Source: Paraburkholderia solisilvae (GTDB lineage: Bacteria > Pseudomonadota > Gammaproteobacteria > Burkholderiales > Burkholderiaceae). Taken from it: a stretch of 64,000 bases of DNA. The position numbers and the translations under genes were made by a program. The stretch spans positions 1 through 64,000 of the forward strand of contig NZ_CADIKF010000001.1 of NCBI RefSeq assembly GCF_902859875.1, written 5' to 3'. Of this stretch, positions 1 to 7,901 are shown piece by piece. Every line of letters begins with the position of its first letter. The stretch's first letter is position 1. The notes beneath the pieces are model-generated. The model ran no database searches and was not told the origin of the DNA. It worked only from the letters and a program-made list of their open reading frames with translations.

Positions 1-117
1 CAACCCGGACGGTTTCGGCATCGCAGCGGGGTTGCCGATCGCTGCAATCTGGCGGTTGCGCCAGGCTTCCAGCGATGTCGGCGCGGTCGTGTAGTGACCG
101 TGGATGTCGATGATCAT
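1..117 (-). CDS. Amidohydrolase, 4-oxalomesaconate hydratase (LigJ)-like, N-terminal part
   Basis: Only the first 39 codons are in the window; the gene runs off the left edge. The N-terminus MIIDIHGHYTTAP followed by LEAWRNRQI matches the start of the LigJ/GalB-type amidohydrolases. Their HxH motif (here HGH) binds the catalytic metal at the top of a TIM barrel. In the family, 4-oxalomesaconate is hydrated to 4-carboxy-4-hydroxy-2-oxoadipate in the protocatechuate 4,5-cleavage or gallate pathway. The ATG is preceded by GGAGAG at good spacing. It lies at the downstream end of a leftward operon with a LigI-like hydrolase and a dihydroxyphthalate-decarboxylase-like gene, which supports the aromatic-acid assignment. 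With so little of the protein visible, another member of the amidohydrolase-2 family remains possible. Confidence 0.7.
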   Translation of the reverse strand, partial: MIIDIHGHYTTAPTSLEAWRNRQIAAIGNPAAMPKPSGL

Positions 118-170
118 CAGTGGCTCTCCATTACGAAAAAAGATGCGCGCCGCACTCGCAGGCGTGCGGA

Positions 171-266
171 TTAGCTGCTCGATTGCGCCTGCGCCGGCTG
201 CGCGCCGATCACGCCCGCGGCGGCCGACAGTCCAAATCCGATGGATTTCAAGGCATTCCTTTTCAA
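171..266 (-). pseudogene. 5' remnant of a Gram-negative porin gene (signal peptide only)
   Basis: This short frame starts at TTG, seven bases after an AGGAG ribosome-binding site. It encodes 31 residues beginning MKRNALKSIGFGLSAAAG and reaching QAQSSS before a TAA stop. It is a near-perfect Burkholderia porin signal peptide with its A-x-A cleavage region and the first residues of the mature barrel, where QSSVTLYG would be expected. Everything after QSS is missing. The intact porin at 28196-29329 has the same layout (signal, then AQSSVTLYG). The most likely reading is a porin gene lost by deletion within the operon between dctA and the LigJ-like gene, leaving its ribosome-binding site and signal sequence. 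A functional exported peptide is possible but less likely. Confidence 0.7.
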
Positions 267-438
267 TGCGTGTCTCCTGCCTTCATGTTGTAATTTATAA
301 AGCGTCAGGCAACAGGAGAGCTTCGTCATACGGTTCGTATGACTAACCAGTCGCCTGAATTCCGATCCCGCCGATGTGATCCGGAAGGAGGCCGGCGGCG
401 CTCGTCAATCAACGCTACGGGCCGTGAGAGGGGTACGG

Positions 439-1797
439 TTAATGGGTGGCCGCACTGCTGCCGGGTCGCTCGAGCCGGCCGTGCGGCGGGTCGGCCGGCT
501 TGTAACCCGTCTTCAGTTCATTGCGCAACGCGACGCGGTCAAGGGCTTTTTCCCAGTTCGCCACCACGATCGTCGCGACGCTGTTGCCGACGATATTCGT
601 GAACACGAACCCGCTCGACAGCGCCTTGTGAATGCCGAGAAGCAGTGCGATCGATTCCACCGGAATCGTGTTCGACGCGGCGAGCGTGGCCGCGAGCACC
701 GCGATTGCCGCGCCGGACACGCCGGCTGCGCCCTTCGACGTGAGCAGCAGAACGGCAAGCAATACCAGTTGCTGGTGCCAGTTCATCGGCGTGTTGGTCG
801 CCTGGGCGAGGAACACCGCGGCCGCCGCGAAGTAGAGGCACGTGCCGTCGTGATTGAAGGAGTACGCGGTCGGCAGTACGAGGCCGACCACCGATTTATC
901 GCAGCCAAGCCGTTCGAGCTTGTCGATCAGTTGCGGAAAGACGGTCTCCGACGAACTGGTGCCGATCACCAGCAATAGTTCCGCGCCGATGTAACGCATC
1001 AGCCGCGGCAGGCTGAAGCCGTTTACGCTCGCAATCGGCCAGAGAATCAGCGCGAGAAACAGCGCGCAGGTCAGATAGAACTCGAGCAGCAGTTTGCCGA
1101 GCGAGAGCAGTGTGCCGAAGCCGAATTTGCTGACGGTGAACGCGATCGCGCCGAATGCCGCAAGCGGCGCGATTTTCATCGTCAGGCCGATGATCCAGAA
1201 CAGCGACCCCGACACCGCGTCGATCAGATTCAGCGCGGGGCGTGCGCGTTCGCCAATCGCGGCGAGACCGAAAGCGAACAGCACCGAGAAGAACAGCACC
1301 TGCAGCACGTCGCCGCCTGCGAATGCGCTGATTGCGGTGCGAGGAATCACGTTGAGCAGGAATTCGCTCGTCGTCACCACGTGATGCGCCTTCGCGACAT
1401 ACGCATCGACGGCGGCGGAATGCATGCTGTGCATGTCGACGTTCATGCCGACGCCGGGCTTCAGCACGTTGATCACGACAAGGCCCAGCACCAGCGCGAG
1501 CGAGGTCACCACTTCGAAGTAGACGAGCGCCTTGATCGCGACGCGGCCCACCTTCTTGAAGTCGTTCACGCCAGCGATACCGCTGCACACGGTGCAAAAG
1601 ATGATCGGCCCGATCAGCATCTGGATGACGCGGATAAACGCGTCGCCAAGGGGCTGCAGGTTGATGCCGAGCTTCGGAAAGAAGTAGCCTGTGGCGATGC
1701 CGAGCACCATGCCGGCCAGCACCTGGAAGGACAGGTCGCGATAGAACGGCTGACGTGCTCTGGTCTTCGGGGCGGCGGCCTTGCCGGGCAAGCTCAT
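439..1797 (-). CDS. dctA: Dicarboxylate/amino acid:cation symporter (DctA family)
   Basis: A 452-residue inner-membrane carrier of the DAACS family, which takes up C4-dicarboxylates or related organic acids with protons or sodium. Diagnostic segments are the serine-rich hairpin GTSSSETVFPQL, the YSFNHDGTCLYF stretch (the family usually has a YSFNLDGT type motif) and a conserved GNSVATIVVANWE tail. The N-terminus has several hydrophobic helices after QPFYRDLSFQV. The longer frame begins 34 codons upstream, but the ATG at 1797 has a perfect AAGGAGACACC ribosome-binding site, so that start is used. The gene is third in a leftward operon after the LigI-like and decarboxylase-like genes, so it probably imports an aromatic-pathway acid or exchanges a ring-cleavage product. 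The altered NHDGTC motif hints at a substrate other than plain succinate or fumarate. Confidence 0.88.
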   Translation of the reverse strand: MSLPGKAAAPKTRARQPFYRDLSFQVLAGMVLGIATGYFFPKLGINLQPLGDAFIRVIQMLIGPIIFCTVCSGIAGVNDFKKVGRVAIKALVYFEVVTSLALVLGLVVINVLKPGVGMNVDMHSMHSAAVDAYVAKAHHVVTTSEFLLNVIPRTAISAFAGGDVLQVLFFSVLFAFGLAAIGERARPALNLIDAVSGSLFWIIGLTMKIAPLAAFGAIAFTVSKFGFGTLLSLGKLLLEFYLTCALFLALILWPIASVNGFSLPRLMRYIGAELLLVIGTSSSETVFPQLIDKLERLGCDKSVVGLVLPTAYSFNHDGTCLYFAAAAVFLAQATNTPMNWHQQLVLLAVLLLTSKGAAGVSGAAIAVLAATLAASNTIPVESIALLLGIHKALSSGFVFTNIVGNSVATIVVANWEKALDRVALRNELKTGYKPADPPHGRLERPGSSAATH

Positions 1798-1867
1798 GGT
1801 GTCTCCTTCTGAAGCAGCGGCGAACTCGGGGTCGCTCGACAGCCGCGGAAAATGGGCGGATGCGGCG

Positions 1868-2782
1868 TTAGCGTGCAGCGTCGCCGAGGATGCCGGCACT
1901 GTCGGCGAAAATCTCGTCGACGCTCAGCTTGCGCGGCAATAGCCGCTGCTGCTGGCAGTACTGCAGCGTCTCTTCGAGCGGTCCGCGCAGCGCGTCGAAG
2001 CCGAACAACAGCTTGTTCGGTGTGTCGGCGTTTTCGACGGCGCCCGATGCCTTGCCGCGGCACAGCAGGTCGTACACCGCGCGCACGGCTTGCGGATGCG
2101 CGTGCGCAAGCGCCTCGGTCACCACGACGACGTGATTGATCGGCACATAGCGATGCAGCGCATACCACGCGCGATCGGCGGCGGCCGGGTCATGGATCAG
2201 CGATTCGAGCCCCGCTTCGTCCGGCAGGTCGTTGCCGAGAATCGCGGCATCGAGTTCGCCGGCGCGCAACATCGGCAGCAATTGCTTGCCGGGTTCCGCG
2301 TGGCGTACGAAAGGCGGGTCCTGATACTCCTCGAGATGCGAGCCTTCGACCGTGACCCATTCGATCTGTTCGAGCGGCACGCCATAACTTTGCGCGAGGA
2401 TTGCGCGCACCCACATGCCGGTGGTCTGCGACCAGGCGCGCACGCCGACCTTCTTACCCGCGAGACTGCCGACGTCGAGCTTGCCGCGCCGTGCATTATA
2501 AATAATGCAGCGCTGCTGCAAGCGCGCGGCGACCACGGCCGGCAGCAGCACGAGCGGTTTGCCGTACGCCTTGGCTTGCAGATAGGTGACGATGGCCAGT
2601 TCGCTCACGTCATACGCCTGGCGGCGCGCCATCGGCGCAAATGCGCGATGAATCGGCTCGACCTCGTCGAATACGAGTTCGATGGCAGGATCGGTCAGTT
2701 CGCCGGCTTTGAGCGCGCGGGTGTGCGGATAGGTCTTGAGCGCGGTCTTCAGACGCAGTCGCGGTTGGGTGGCGGTGTTCAA
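1868..2782 (-). CDS. 4,5-dihydroxyphthalate decarboxylase-like protein
   Basis: A 304-residue protein without signal peptide, belonging to the family annotated as 4,5-dihydroxyphthalate decarboxylase (Pht5-like), which has a periplasmic-binding-protein fold. Visible segments are LRLKTALKTYPHTRALKAG at the start, FDEVEPIHRAF, MARRQAYDVSELAI and GVRAWSQTTGMWVRAIL. Pht5 in Pseudomonas converts 4,5-dihydroxyphthalate to protocatechuate. The frame opens with TTG after an AGGA element about ten bases upstream; no better ATG lies nearby. It sits 136 bases after the LigI-like gene and 70 before dctA, all leftward. With those partners a phthalate-to-protocatechuate-to-ring-cleavage route is plausible. 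Many homologues are annotated only by similarity, so the substrate is inferred. Confidence 0.68.
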   Translation of the reverse strand: MNTATQPRLRLKTALKTYPHTRALKAGELTDPAIELVFDEVEPIHRAFAPMARRQAYDVSELAIVTYLQAKAYGKPLVLLPAVVAARLQQRCIIYNARRGKLDVGSLAGKKVGVRAWSQTTGMWVRAILAQSYGVPLEQIEWVTVEGSHLEEYQDPPFVRHAEPGKQLLPMLRAGELDAAILGNDLPDEAGLESLIHDPAAADRAWYALHRYVPINHVVVVTEALAHAHPQAVRAVYDLLCRGKASGAVENADTPNKLLFGFDALRGPLEETLQYCQQQRLLPRKLSVDEIFADSAGILGDAAR

Positions 2783-2918
2783 GGTTATCGGGTCCTGATT
2801 CGATTGGGGCCGGCTTGCCGGGCCAAAACGAAAGCAAAAAAAAGCGAAACGGTAAGCGCGTGATGGAAAGCCGCAGCGGGAAACCGAAGCGGGAAACCGA
2901 CGCGGTAATCGCGAAAAA

Positions 2919-3770
2919 TCAGGCGGACAGCGCTGGATAAATCGTCAGCGCGGTATCGCCGAAGATTGCCTTGCGTGCATCGGCTGGCAGCATCGACAGA
3001 CTTTCGCGGGCGTCGGCCAACAGTTGCGGAAGCGTGCCTTCCGCAGCCGGGAAATTCGAGCCCCACGCAATCCGATGCGCGCCGAACGCATCGAGCACGC
3101 GCGGGAAAAAGGCGGCCGGCGTCGACGCGCCGCGTGCCGCTTCGGCGATCGTGCGGTTCGTCAGCTTCAGATAAACGCCTGCGTGCGATGCAAGGCTGAA
3201 GAGCGGTGCGGCGGCTTCATACGGCGGCCCGCCCGCGAGCTCGGGGCGCGCGAGGTGATCGAGCAGCACGCGGATATCCGGAAAGCGCGCGAGCATGTTC
3301 AAGAGCGCGGGAATGCCTTGCGCAGTCATTTGCAGGCAGATCGACACCTGATGACGCTGTGCGTATTCCCACACCGGGAACGAGCGCTCGTCGTCGAGCC
3401 AGCCCGCCTGACCGGGCATCGTGCTGCCGGTCGTGAACAGGCGCAGCCCCGAGAGGCCCGCGTCGAGCCAGCGTTGCAACTGCGTGGGCGCGTCGCTCGC
3501 GAGCACGTCGATCGAGAAGACACCGGCGAAGCGGTCCGGATGGCTTTTCACCGCTTCCACGACATAACTATTGTCGTTGCCGTAGACCGTCGATGCCTGC
3601 ACGACCACCGCGCGGTCGATACCGGCTTCATCCATCGACGCGAGCAGCCCTTCGAAGCTGACAGGGCGCTTCGCCGACCATTCCGATTGATGACCGCCGA
3701 CCGGCGCGAGCGGATAACGCTGTTTGTCGGGGGAAATGGCGTGGGTGTGTGTGTCGATGACGACGGACAT
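2919..3770 (-). CDS. Amidohydrolase, 2-pyrone-4,6-dicarboxylate hydrolase (LigI)-like
   Basis: A 283-residue TIM-barrel metal-dependent hydrolase of the amidohydrolase-2 family (COG3618 type). The metal motif is DTHTHA at residues 6-11. Later landmarks are GLRLFTTGS, LDHLARPE (the family histidine and aspartate segment) and the C-terminal RIAWGSNFP. LigI opens the lactone ring of 2-pyrone-4,6-dicarboxylate to 4-oxalomesaconate, the substrate of the LigJ type enzyme encoded at the window's left edge. The ATG follows AGGAGCACGTTC, an excellent ribosome-binding site, and this is the first gene of the leftward operon. A divergent LysR regulator begins about 145 bases away. Related lactonases act on sugar lactones, so the exact substrate rests on context. 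Confidence 0.72.
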   Translation of the reverse strand: MSVVIDTHTHAISPDKQRYPLAPVGGHQSEWSAKRPVSFEGLLASMDEAGIDRAVVVQASTVYGNDNSYVVEAVKSHPDRFAGVFSIDVLASDAPTQLQRWLDAGLSGLRLFTTGSTMPGQAGWLDDERSFPVWEYAQRHQVSICLQMTAQGIPALLNMLARFPDIRVLLDHLARPELAGGPPYEAAAPLFSLASHAGVYLKLTNRTIAEAARGASTPAAFFPRVLDAFGAHRIAWGSNFPAAEGTLPQLLADARESLSMLPADARKAIFGDTALTIYPALSA

Positions 3771-3913
3771 GAACGTGCTCCTGGCTGAAAGATTTTTGAT
3801 CGAATGGACGTTACTGTAAGGGCGATGCGCGCCAGGTCCTCAATATGAAGTGCGTCGCAGGGCATAAATTCTGGTTAAGCTACGGGTTTTCACGCGGCAT
3901 TATCGGAGTGGCG

Positions 3914-5146
3914 GTGGGCCTTTACGAGAGCACGGAGCGCGATGACGATCTGACGCGTTTGCGGCGCCTGTTCCTGTTCGACTCGGTGTGCGAAGCCGGC
4001 GGCATCGGGCAGGCGGCGCTGCGTTCGGGGCGCACGCAGCCGGCGGTCAGCCTTGCGATCAGCAAGCTGGAAGCAAGCTTCGGCGGGCGCCTGTTCGAGC
4101 GCGGCTTCGGCGGCAGCGAACTGACGGCGGAGGGGGTGATCCTGCAGCGGCGGGTGCGGCGCATGCTCGATCAGATCGAGCGCGCGGTGGCGAGTCTGCT
4201 CGGCCAGTCGGCGAGCGCGGCGGACGCGAAAAACATCTGCCGCCATCTGACGGATGCGCAGGTGCGCTGTCACATCGCGATCGCGCATGCGGGGTCGGCC
4301 GCGGAGGCCGCGCAGCAGCTCGATATCTCGCAGCCGGCCGTGCATCGCGCGGCGCGGCAGATCGAGCAGAACGTCGGCGTCGCGCTGTATCGCCGGCGCG
4401 TGCACAGCGTGTCCGCGAACCCGGCGGGTCTCGAATTCGCGCGTTGTCTGAGTCTTGCGCTCTACGAAATCGCGCAGGCTCGCGAAGATCTCGCGTACGC
4501 GCGCGGCCAGTCGACCGGCAAGGTCGCAATCGGCGTGTTGCCGATGCTGGCGCCGCGGCTCGTTGCGCGCGCGATTCAGCGGTTGCGCGAGCGTTATCCG
4601 GCGGCACGCCTCACGGTGGACGAGGGCGCGCACGCGCGGCTGTTGCGCGAGCTGCGCAACGGCGCGATCGACGTGATCATCGGCGGCCTGCGCGAGCCGC
4701 GGCTTGCCGGCGGTGTGCAGGAAACCGAACTTTTTGCCGATCCGTACGTGATCGCGGTGCGTAAAGGCCATCGGCTGGCCGCGCAGAAAACGGTCAAGGT
4801 GCGCGATCTTTCCGGCTACGACTGGGTGGTGCCGCAACGCCACGTGCCGCGGCGCGCAACGATCGATTCGATTCTGGCGCGTCTGCCGGTCAAGCCGCCG
4901 CTCGTCGTCGAGACCAGCTCGCTCGCGATGATGATGGCGATGCTGATCGAGAGCGACTGCATCACGCTGCTCACGCGCTCGCAGATTCGCGAGGCTTATC
5001 CGGGCAGCGAAATGGCCGCGCTCGAACTGGAGACGCCCGAAGCGAGCCGCGTGGTCGGGTACACGGTGCGCGCCGACTGGCTGAGCACCGCGGTCCAGCA
5101 GGCGTTTATCGAAGAGTTGAGCGCGGAGTGCGAGTCGCGCGTTTGA
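3914..5146 (+). CDS. LysR-type regulator with two tandem helix-turn-helix domains
   Basis: About 410 residues, some 100 longer than a normal LysR regulator (about 300). Two LysR-like winged helix domains are visible. The first is near residues 14-75 (AGGIGQAALRSGRTQPAVSLAI). The second is near 112-167 (SAAEAAQQLDISQPAVHRAA). An effector-binding domain follows from about residue 188 (GKVAIGVLPMLAPR). The frame is open further upstream to an ATG at 3845, but that codon has no Shine-Dalgarno, whereas the GTG at 3914 has GGAG five bases before it; the exact start is uncertain. It is divergent from the aromatic-acid operon and probably controls it in response to a ring-cleavage intermediate. Two DNA-binding domains in one chain could recognise two half-sites or an extended operator. 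Confidence 0.85.
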   Translation: MGLYESTERDDDLTRLRRLFLFDSVCEAGGIGQAALRSGRTQPAVSLAISKLEASFGGRLFERGFGGSELTAEGVILQRRVRRMLDQIERAVASLLGQSASAADAKNICRHLTDAQVRCHIAIAHAGSAAEAAQQLDISQPAVHRAARQIEQNVGVALYRRRVHSVSANPAGLEFARCLSLALYEIAQAREDLAYARGQSTGKVAIGVLPMLAPRLVARAIQRLRERYPAARLTVDEGAHARLLRELRNGAIDVIIGGLREPRLAGGVQETELFADPYVIAVRKGHRLAAQKTVKVRDLSGYDWVVPQRHVPRRATIDSILARLPVKPPLVVETSSLAMMMAMLIESDCITLLTRSQIREAYPGSEMAALELETPEASRVVGYTVRADWLSTAVQQAFIEELSAECESRV

Positions 5147-5461
5147 ATGGACCGTGTGCGTCGGCCGTCGCTCCCAGCCATTTACCCCAGCTGCTTACCT
5201 CCAGCCGCTTATCCAGCTGTTATCCACCTCTCGCGCCCTTTACCAGCCGGTCGACCGAGCCGCGCGTGTATGAAACCAGTCGCCCATCCAGGCGGCTTGT
5301 ACATGCGGCACAGGTAAGCGTTACAAAAGCCGCGCATCGCGTAAGCGCATAAGCCATGTAATCGCACCTCCCAATGCGATGGCGCGGAACTTGCGCAGCA
5401 CGCATGCACGACACCGTCCTTGCATGTGTGCAGACGGTGCTTACCGGGAGAAGAGAAGCAT
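5147..5461. other. Intergenic region with short degenerate repeats
   Basis: No gene is visible. Just after the LysR stop, 5174-5225 holds four degenerate, roughly 13-base copies of CCAGCYGYTTAYC in head-to-tail order. The rest should contain the promoter of the DUF883 gene. A hairpin close to that gene is listed separately. Confidence 0.5.
5412..5439 (+). promoter_or_regulatory. Hairpin in the leader of the DUF883 gene
   Basis: CACCGTC at 5412-5418 pairs perfectly with GACGGTG at 5433-5439, and the loop contains TGCA on both sides that can pair again. The hairpin ends about a dozen bases before the AGAAGAGAAG ribosome-binding region of the next gene. It could modulate translation or mRNA stability, or be a protein-binding dyad. 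No T-tract follows, so it is not a typical terminator. Confidence 0.4.
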
Positions 5462-5752
5462 ATGGAAACGTCGAAGACCGAAGGAGTCGTCCGCGAAGCG
5501 GTCGGCAATGCACAGGAGACGCTGGGCGACGCGCTCGGCGATGCGGGCATGCAAATGTCGGGTAAGGCGAAGGAGTTGTGCGGCAAGGCGCAGCAGCTCT
5601 GCGCGGACACTGCGGCTGTGGCGCGCGATTCGATGATCGAAAAGCCGCTCGCGACGCTCGCGGCGACCGTCGCGGTCGGTTTCGCGCTCGGTGTGTTGTG
5701 GTCGTGGAACCGCTCCGACGCTGCAAACGACCGCACCGCGCGCCGTCGCTAG
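5462..5752 (+). CDS. DUF883/YqjD-like membrane-anchored protein
   Basis: A 96-residue protein: a long amphipathic helical part with repeated KAKELCGKAQQL-type segments, then one C-terminal membrane helix (LATLAATVAVGFALGVLWSW) and a short basic tail. This is the architecture of the DUF883 (ElaB/YqjD) family, C-tail-anchored inner-membrane proteins reported in E. coli to associate with ribosomes in stationary phase. The start is the ATG after GGGAGAAGAGAAGCAT; the frame is open 14 codons further upstream, without support. It heads a three-gene unit with YqjE-like and YqjK-like genes, the same order as the enterobacterial yqjDEK cluster. Confidence 0.85.
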   Translation: METSKTEGVVREAVGNAQETLGDALGDAGMQMSGKAKELCGKAQQLCADTAAVARDSMIEKPLATLAATVAVGFALGVLWSWNRSDAANDRTARRR

Positions 5753-5807
5753 CGTGCGCGCGCAAGCGCGGCGGCGATGAGCGGCGACGCGGCATGGGAG
5801 GCTCGCG

Positions 5808-6182
5808 ATGTCGATTCATTCAAAAGTGACGCAATGGGGAAGCGTGAGCCGCTTTTGCGTCGAACGCGTCGCCGACTATAGCGAACTGCTGTCGACCGAA
5901 CTGTCGCGGATGCGCACGCGGCTGCTGCGCGAAGTCATCGCGCTGGTTGCGCTGGCCGTGGCCGGACTCTTCACGCTGTCGTTCGTGTGCGTTGCGATTA
6001 TTGCCAGCTTCTGGGCGACGCCGTATTTCATTCATGTTGTGTGGGCCGTGGCCGGCGGCTGGCTTGCGCTATCCATCGTGGCGCTGCTGATATTCCGCGT
6101 GCAGCGGCCGGTCTGGTCGATCGAGGTGCTGCAGGAAGAACTGCGCAGCGACCTCGCAACCGTCAAGGAGGCGCTCAAATGA
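5808..6182 (+). CDS. Phage-holin-like/YqjE family membrane protein
   Basis: 124 residues with a polar N-terminal helix (about 1-40) and two hydrophobic segments (about 44-68 and 74-100), then a short cytosolic tail. This is the layout of the YqjE family, often labelled putative Holin-X. The name reflects sequence similarity only; no lysis role is implied and there is no phage gene nearby. It follows the DUF883 gene by 55 bases, and its stop codon overlaps the start of the next gene in an ATGA arrangement, so the two are translationally coupled. Confidence 0.8.
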   Translation: MSIHSKVTQWGSVSRFCVERVADYSELLSTELSRMRTRLLREVIALVALAVAGLFTLSFVCVAIIASFWATPYFIHVVWAVAGGWLALSIVALLIFRVQRPVWSIEVLQEELRSDLATVKEALK

Positions 6183-6475
6183 CTTCGGCATCCGGCGATG
6201 CGGCGCGTGCCGCATTGCTTGCGAAGATGGAGGCGTCCCGTACCGAGCTGCTTGCCGCGCGCAACGCGGTGAAGCTTGCGGACGCGCAGCGCAGGCCGGG
6301 CTTGCGGCCGGCCGATCTGCCCGCGCTGGTGGCGACCGCGCCCAATGTGACGCTGCTCGTCGCGATACTCGCGGGCACGGTGATCATCGGGCCGCGGCGC
6401 ATCGCGGCGCTCGTCGTGCGCAATGGGCTGACCGGATGGATTGCGAAGACGGTGCGACGGCTTGCGGGCCGTTAG
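6179..6475 (+). CDS. Small YqjK-like membrane protein
   Basis: 98 residues, ATG overlapping the YqjE-like stop codon by four bases. The N-terminal half is charged and helical (AALLAKMEASRTELLAARN). A hydrophobic segment lies near residues 56-76 (APNVTLLVAILAGTVIIGP), and the tail is basic. Position and shape fit the third member of the yqjD-yqjE-yqjK envelope or stationary-phase cluster. Sequence similarity to characterised YqjK is too weak to call by eye, so this rests on synteny. Confidence 0.7.
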   Translation: MTSASGDAARAALLAKMEASRTELLAARNAVKLADAQRRPGLRPADLPALVATAPNVTLLVAILAGTVIIGPRRIAALVVRNGLTGWIAKTVRRLAGR

Positions 6476-6576
6476 GCCGTGAATCGCGAATCACGTGTCG
6501 TGTCCGATCTGCGAGGCGGCTAACGGACAGCGTCTGAGATAACGTCAGGGTTGACGACAGGAATGGCGAGAAACCG

Positions 6577-7710
6577 ATGAAAACGATGACCCGCGTGACA
6601 ATCGAAGCCATTGCCGAAGTCGTTTTGCCGGCAATGCCAGCAGGCCTGCGGCACGCCGACGACACGCGGCCGGGATACACGCGCAGGAAGCTCGGGCGCG
6701 CATTCGCGTATTTCGACGCGACCGGCAAACGCATCGAAGACGAGCAGGAGATCGCGCGCATCAATGCACTCGCGATTCCGCCTGCCTACCGCGATGTGTG
6801 GATTTGCCCGGACCCGCGCGGACATATTCAGGCGACCGGCCGCGACGCGCGCGGCCGCAAGCAGTATCGCTACCATCCGCAATGGCGCGAGACGCGCGAC
6901 GCCGACAAATTCAGCCGCATGGCCGCGTTCGGACGCGCATTGCCGAAATTGCGCGCGCGCGTGGCGCGCGATCTCGCGCGTGACGGCATGCCGCGCGAGA
7001 AAGTGATTGCGACGGTCGTGCATCTGCTCGACACGACGCTGATCCGCGTCGGCAGTGTCGAATATGCGCGCGACAACCAGTCGTACGGCCTCACGACGCT
7101 GCGCAAAAAGCACGTGAAAATAAGCGCGGGCGAGGTGCGCTTCCGTTTCGCGGGCAAGAGCGGCATCGAGCATGACATCACGATCGACAATCCGCGTGTG
7201 AAGCGCATCGTGCGCCGGTGCGCGGAATTGCCCGGTCATGATCTCTTTCAGTACATCGGCGAAGACGGCGCGCGCCATACGGTCGGCTCCGCCGATATCA
7301 ACGACTATCTGCGCGAGGCCAGTCAGGCCGACTTCACCGCGAAAGATTATCGGACCTGGGCAGGCAGCGTGTTCGCGATGGCGACGCTGCGTCAACGGGT
7401 GATCGAGAGCGAAACGGATGCGCGGCGTCATGTGGTTGCGACCGTCAAGGAAGTGGCGACGCTGCTGCGCAATACGCCGGCCGTATGCCGGCGCTGCTAT
7501 ATCCATCCGGAAGTGATTGCGTATTTTGTCGCCGGCGAATTGACGGCGCTCACACCGCAGCCTGCAAGACGCCATATGAAGGTCGAGGAGTGCGCTTTCA
7601 CAGCACTGCTCGCGCGTATCGAGAAACGGCAGCGGCCCGCCCGCCGCAAGCCGCGCGCGACCTCCGGGCGGGGTGCCGCCGACGCGCGCGTCGCTTCCCG
7701 GGCCGCCTAG
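6577..7710 (+). CDS. DNA topoisomerase IB
   Basis: A 377-residue bacterial type IB topoisomerase of the poxvirus/Deinococcus class, which relaxes supercoils through a 3'-phosphotyrosyl intermediate. The N-terminal domain includes RPGYTRRKLGRAFAYFD. The catalytic domain shows VHLLDTTLIRVGSVEYA (with a catalytic arginine), KKHVKI, a KDYRTWAGSV motif and the active-site tyrosine in CRRCYIHPEV (Tyr308). All the usual catalytic elements appear present. The C-terminus ends in a basic, Arg-rich extension (RRKPRATSGRGA) that may be non-conserved and overlaps an antisense Ohr remnant. The gene stands alone, about 100 bases after the YqjK-like gene. Confidence 0.93.
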   Translation: MKTMTRVTIEAIAEVVLPAMPAGLRHADDTRPGYTRRKLGRAFAYFDATGKRIEDEQEIARINALAIPPAYRDVWICPDPRGHIQATGRDARGRKQYRYHPQWRETRDADKFSRMAAFGRALPKLRARVARDLARDGMPREKVIATVVHLLDTTLIRVGSVEYARDNQSYGLTTLRKKHVKISAGEVRFRFAGKSGIEHDITIDNPRVKRIVRRCAELPGHDLFQYIGEDGARHTVGSADINDYLREASQADFTAKDYRTWAGSVFAMATLRQRVIESETDARRHVVATVKEVATLLRNTPAVCRRCYIHPEVIAYFVAGELTALTPQPARRHMKVEECAFTALLARIEKRQRPARRKPRATSGRGAADARVASRAA

Positions 7711-7815
7711 CGCTTCCGGCAATCGCAAGTCGAGTTCGAGATTGCCGTCATCCGAACGTACGACGCCAGACGCATTCCCGTGGTCGGCCTCGCCGCCTGT
7801 CACGCGGACATTGGC
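7687..7815 (-). pseudogene. Remnant of an Ohr/OsmC-type peroxiredoxin gene
   Basis: Read leftward, this stretch encodes ANVRVTGGEADHGNASG followed by VRSDDGNLELDLRLPEALGG and then PGSDA. The TGG start, the SDDGxLxLDL strand and the LPEALGGPG segment are those of organic hydroperoxide resistance proteins near residues 12-50. There the family normally continues GTNPEQLFAAGYxACF. Here that continuation is absent, and a TAA lies in frame just upstream of the fragment. Neither catalytic cysteine is present. The fragment overlaps the last codons of the topoisomerase gene, suggesting that a deletion or rearrangement fused the two. Similarity was judged by eye only. Confidence 0.5.
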
Positions 7816-7901
7816 GGGTTAAAGCCCCTGAAACTCAGGCCCGACGTATTTATCGTGCATGGTGAGCGGCGGGATTGTGCGTTTAATGGTGGCCGACGCC
7901 G

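Noticed and set aside
6520..7803. Long 427-codon leftward open frame opposite topoisomerase IB
   Set aside because: It mirrors the topoisomerase gene and shows the Arg/His-rich composition of a GC-rich shadow frame. Only its first ~40 codons resemble a real family, and those are reported as an Ohr remnant.
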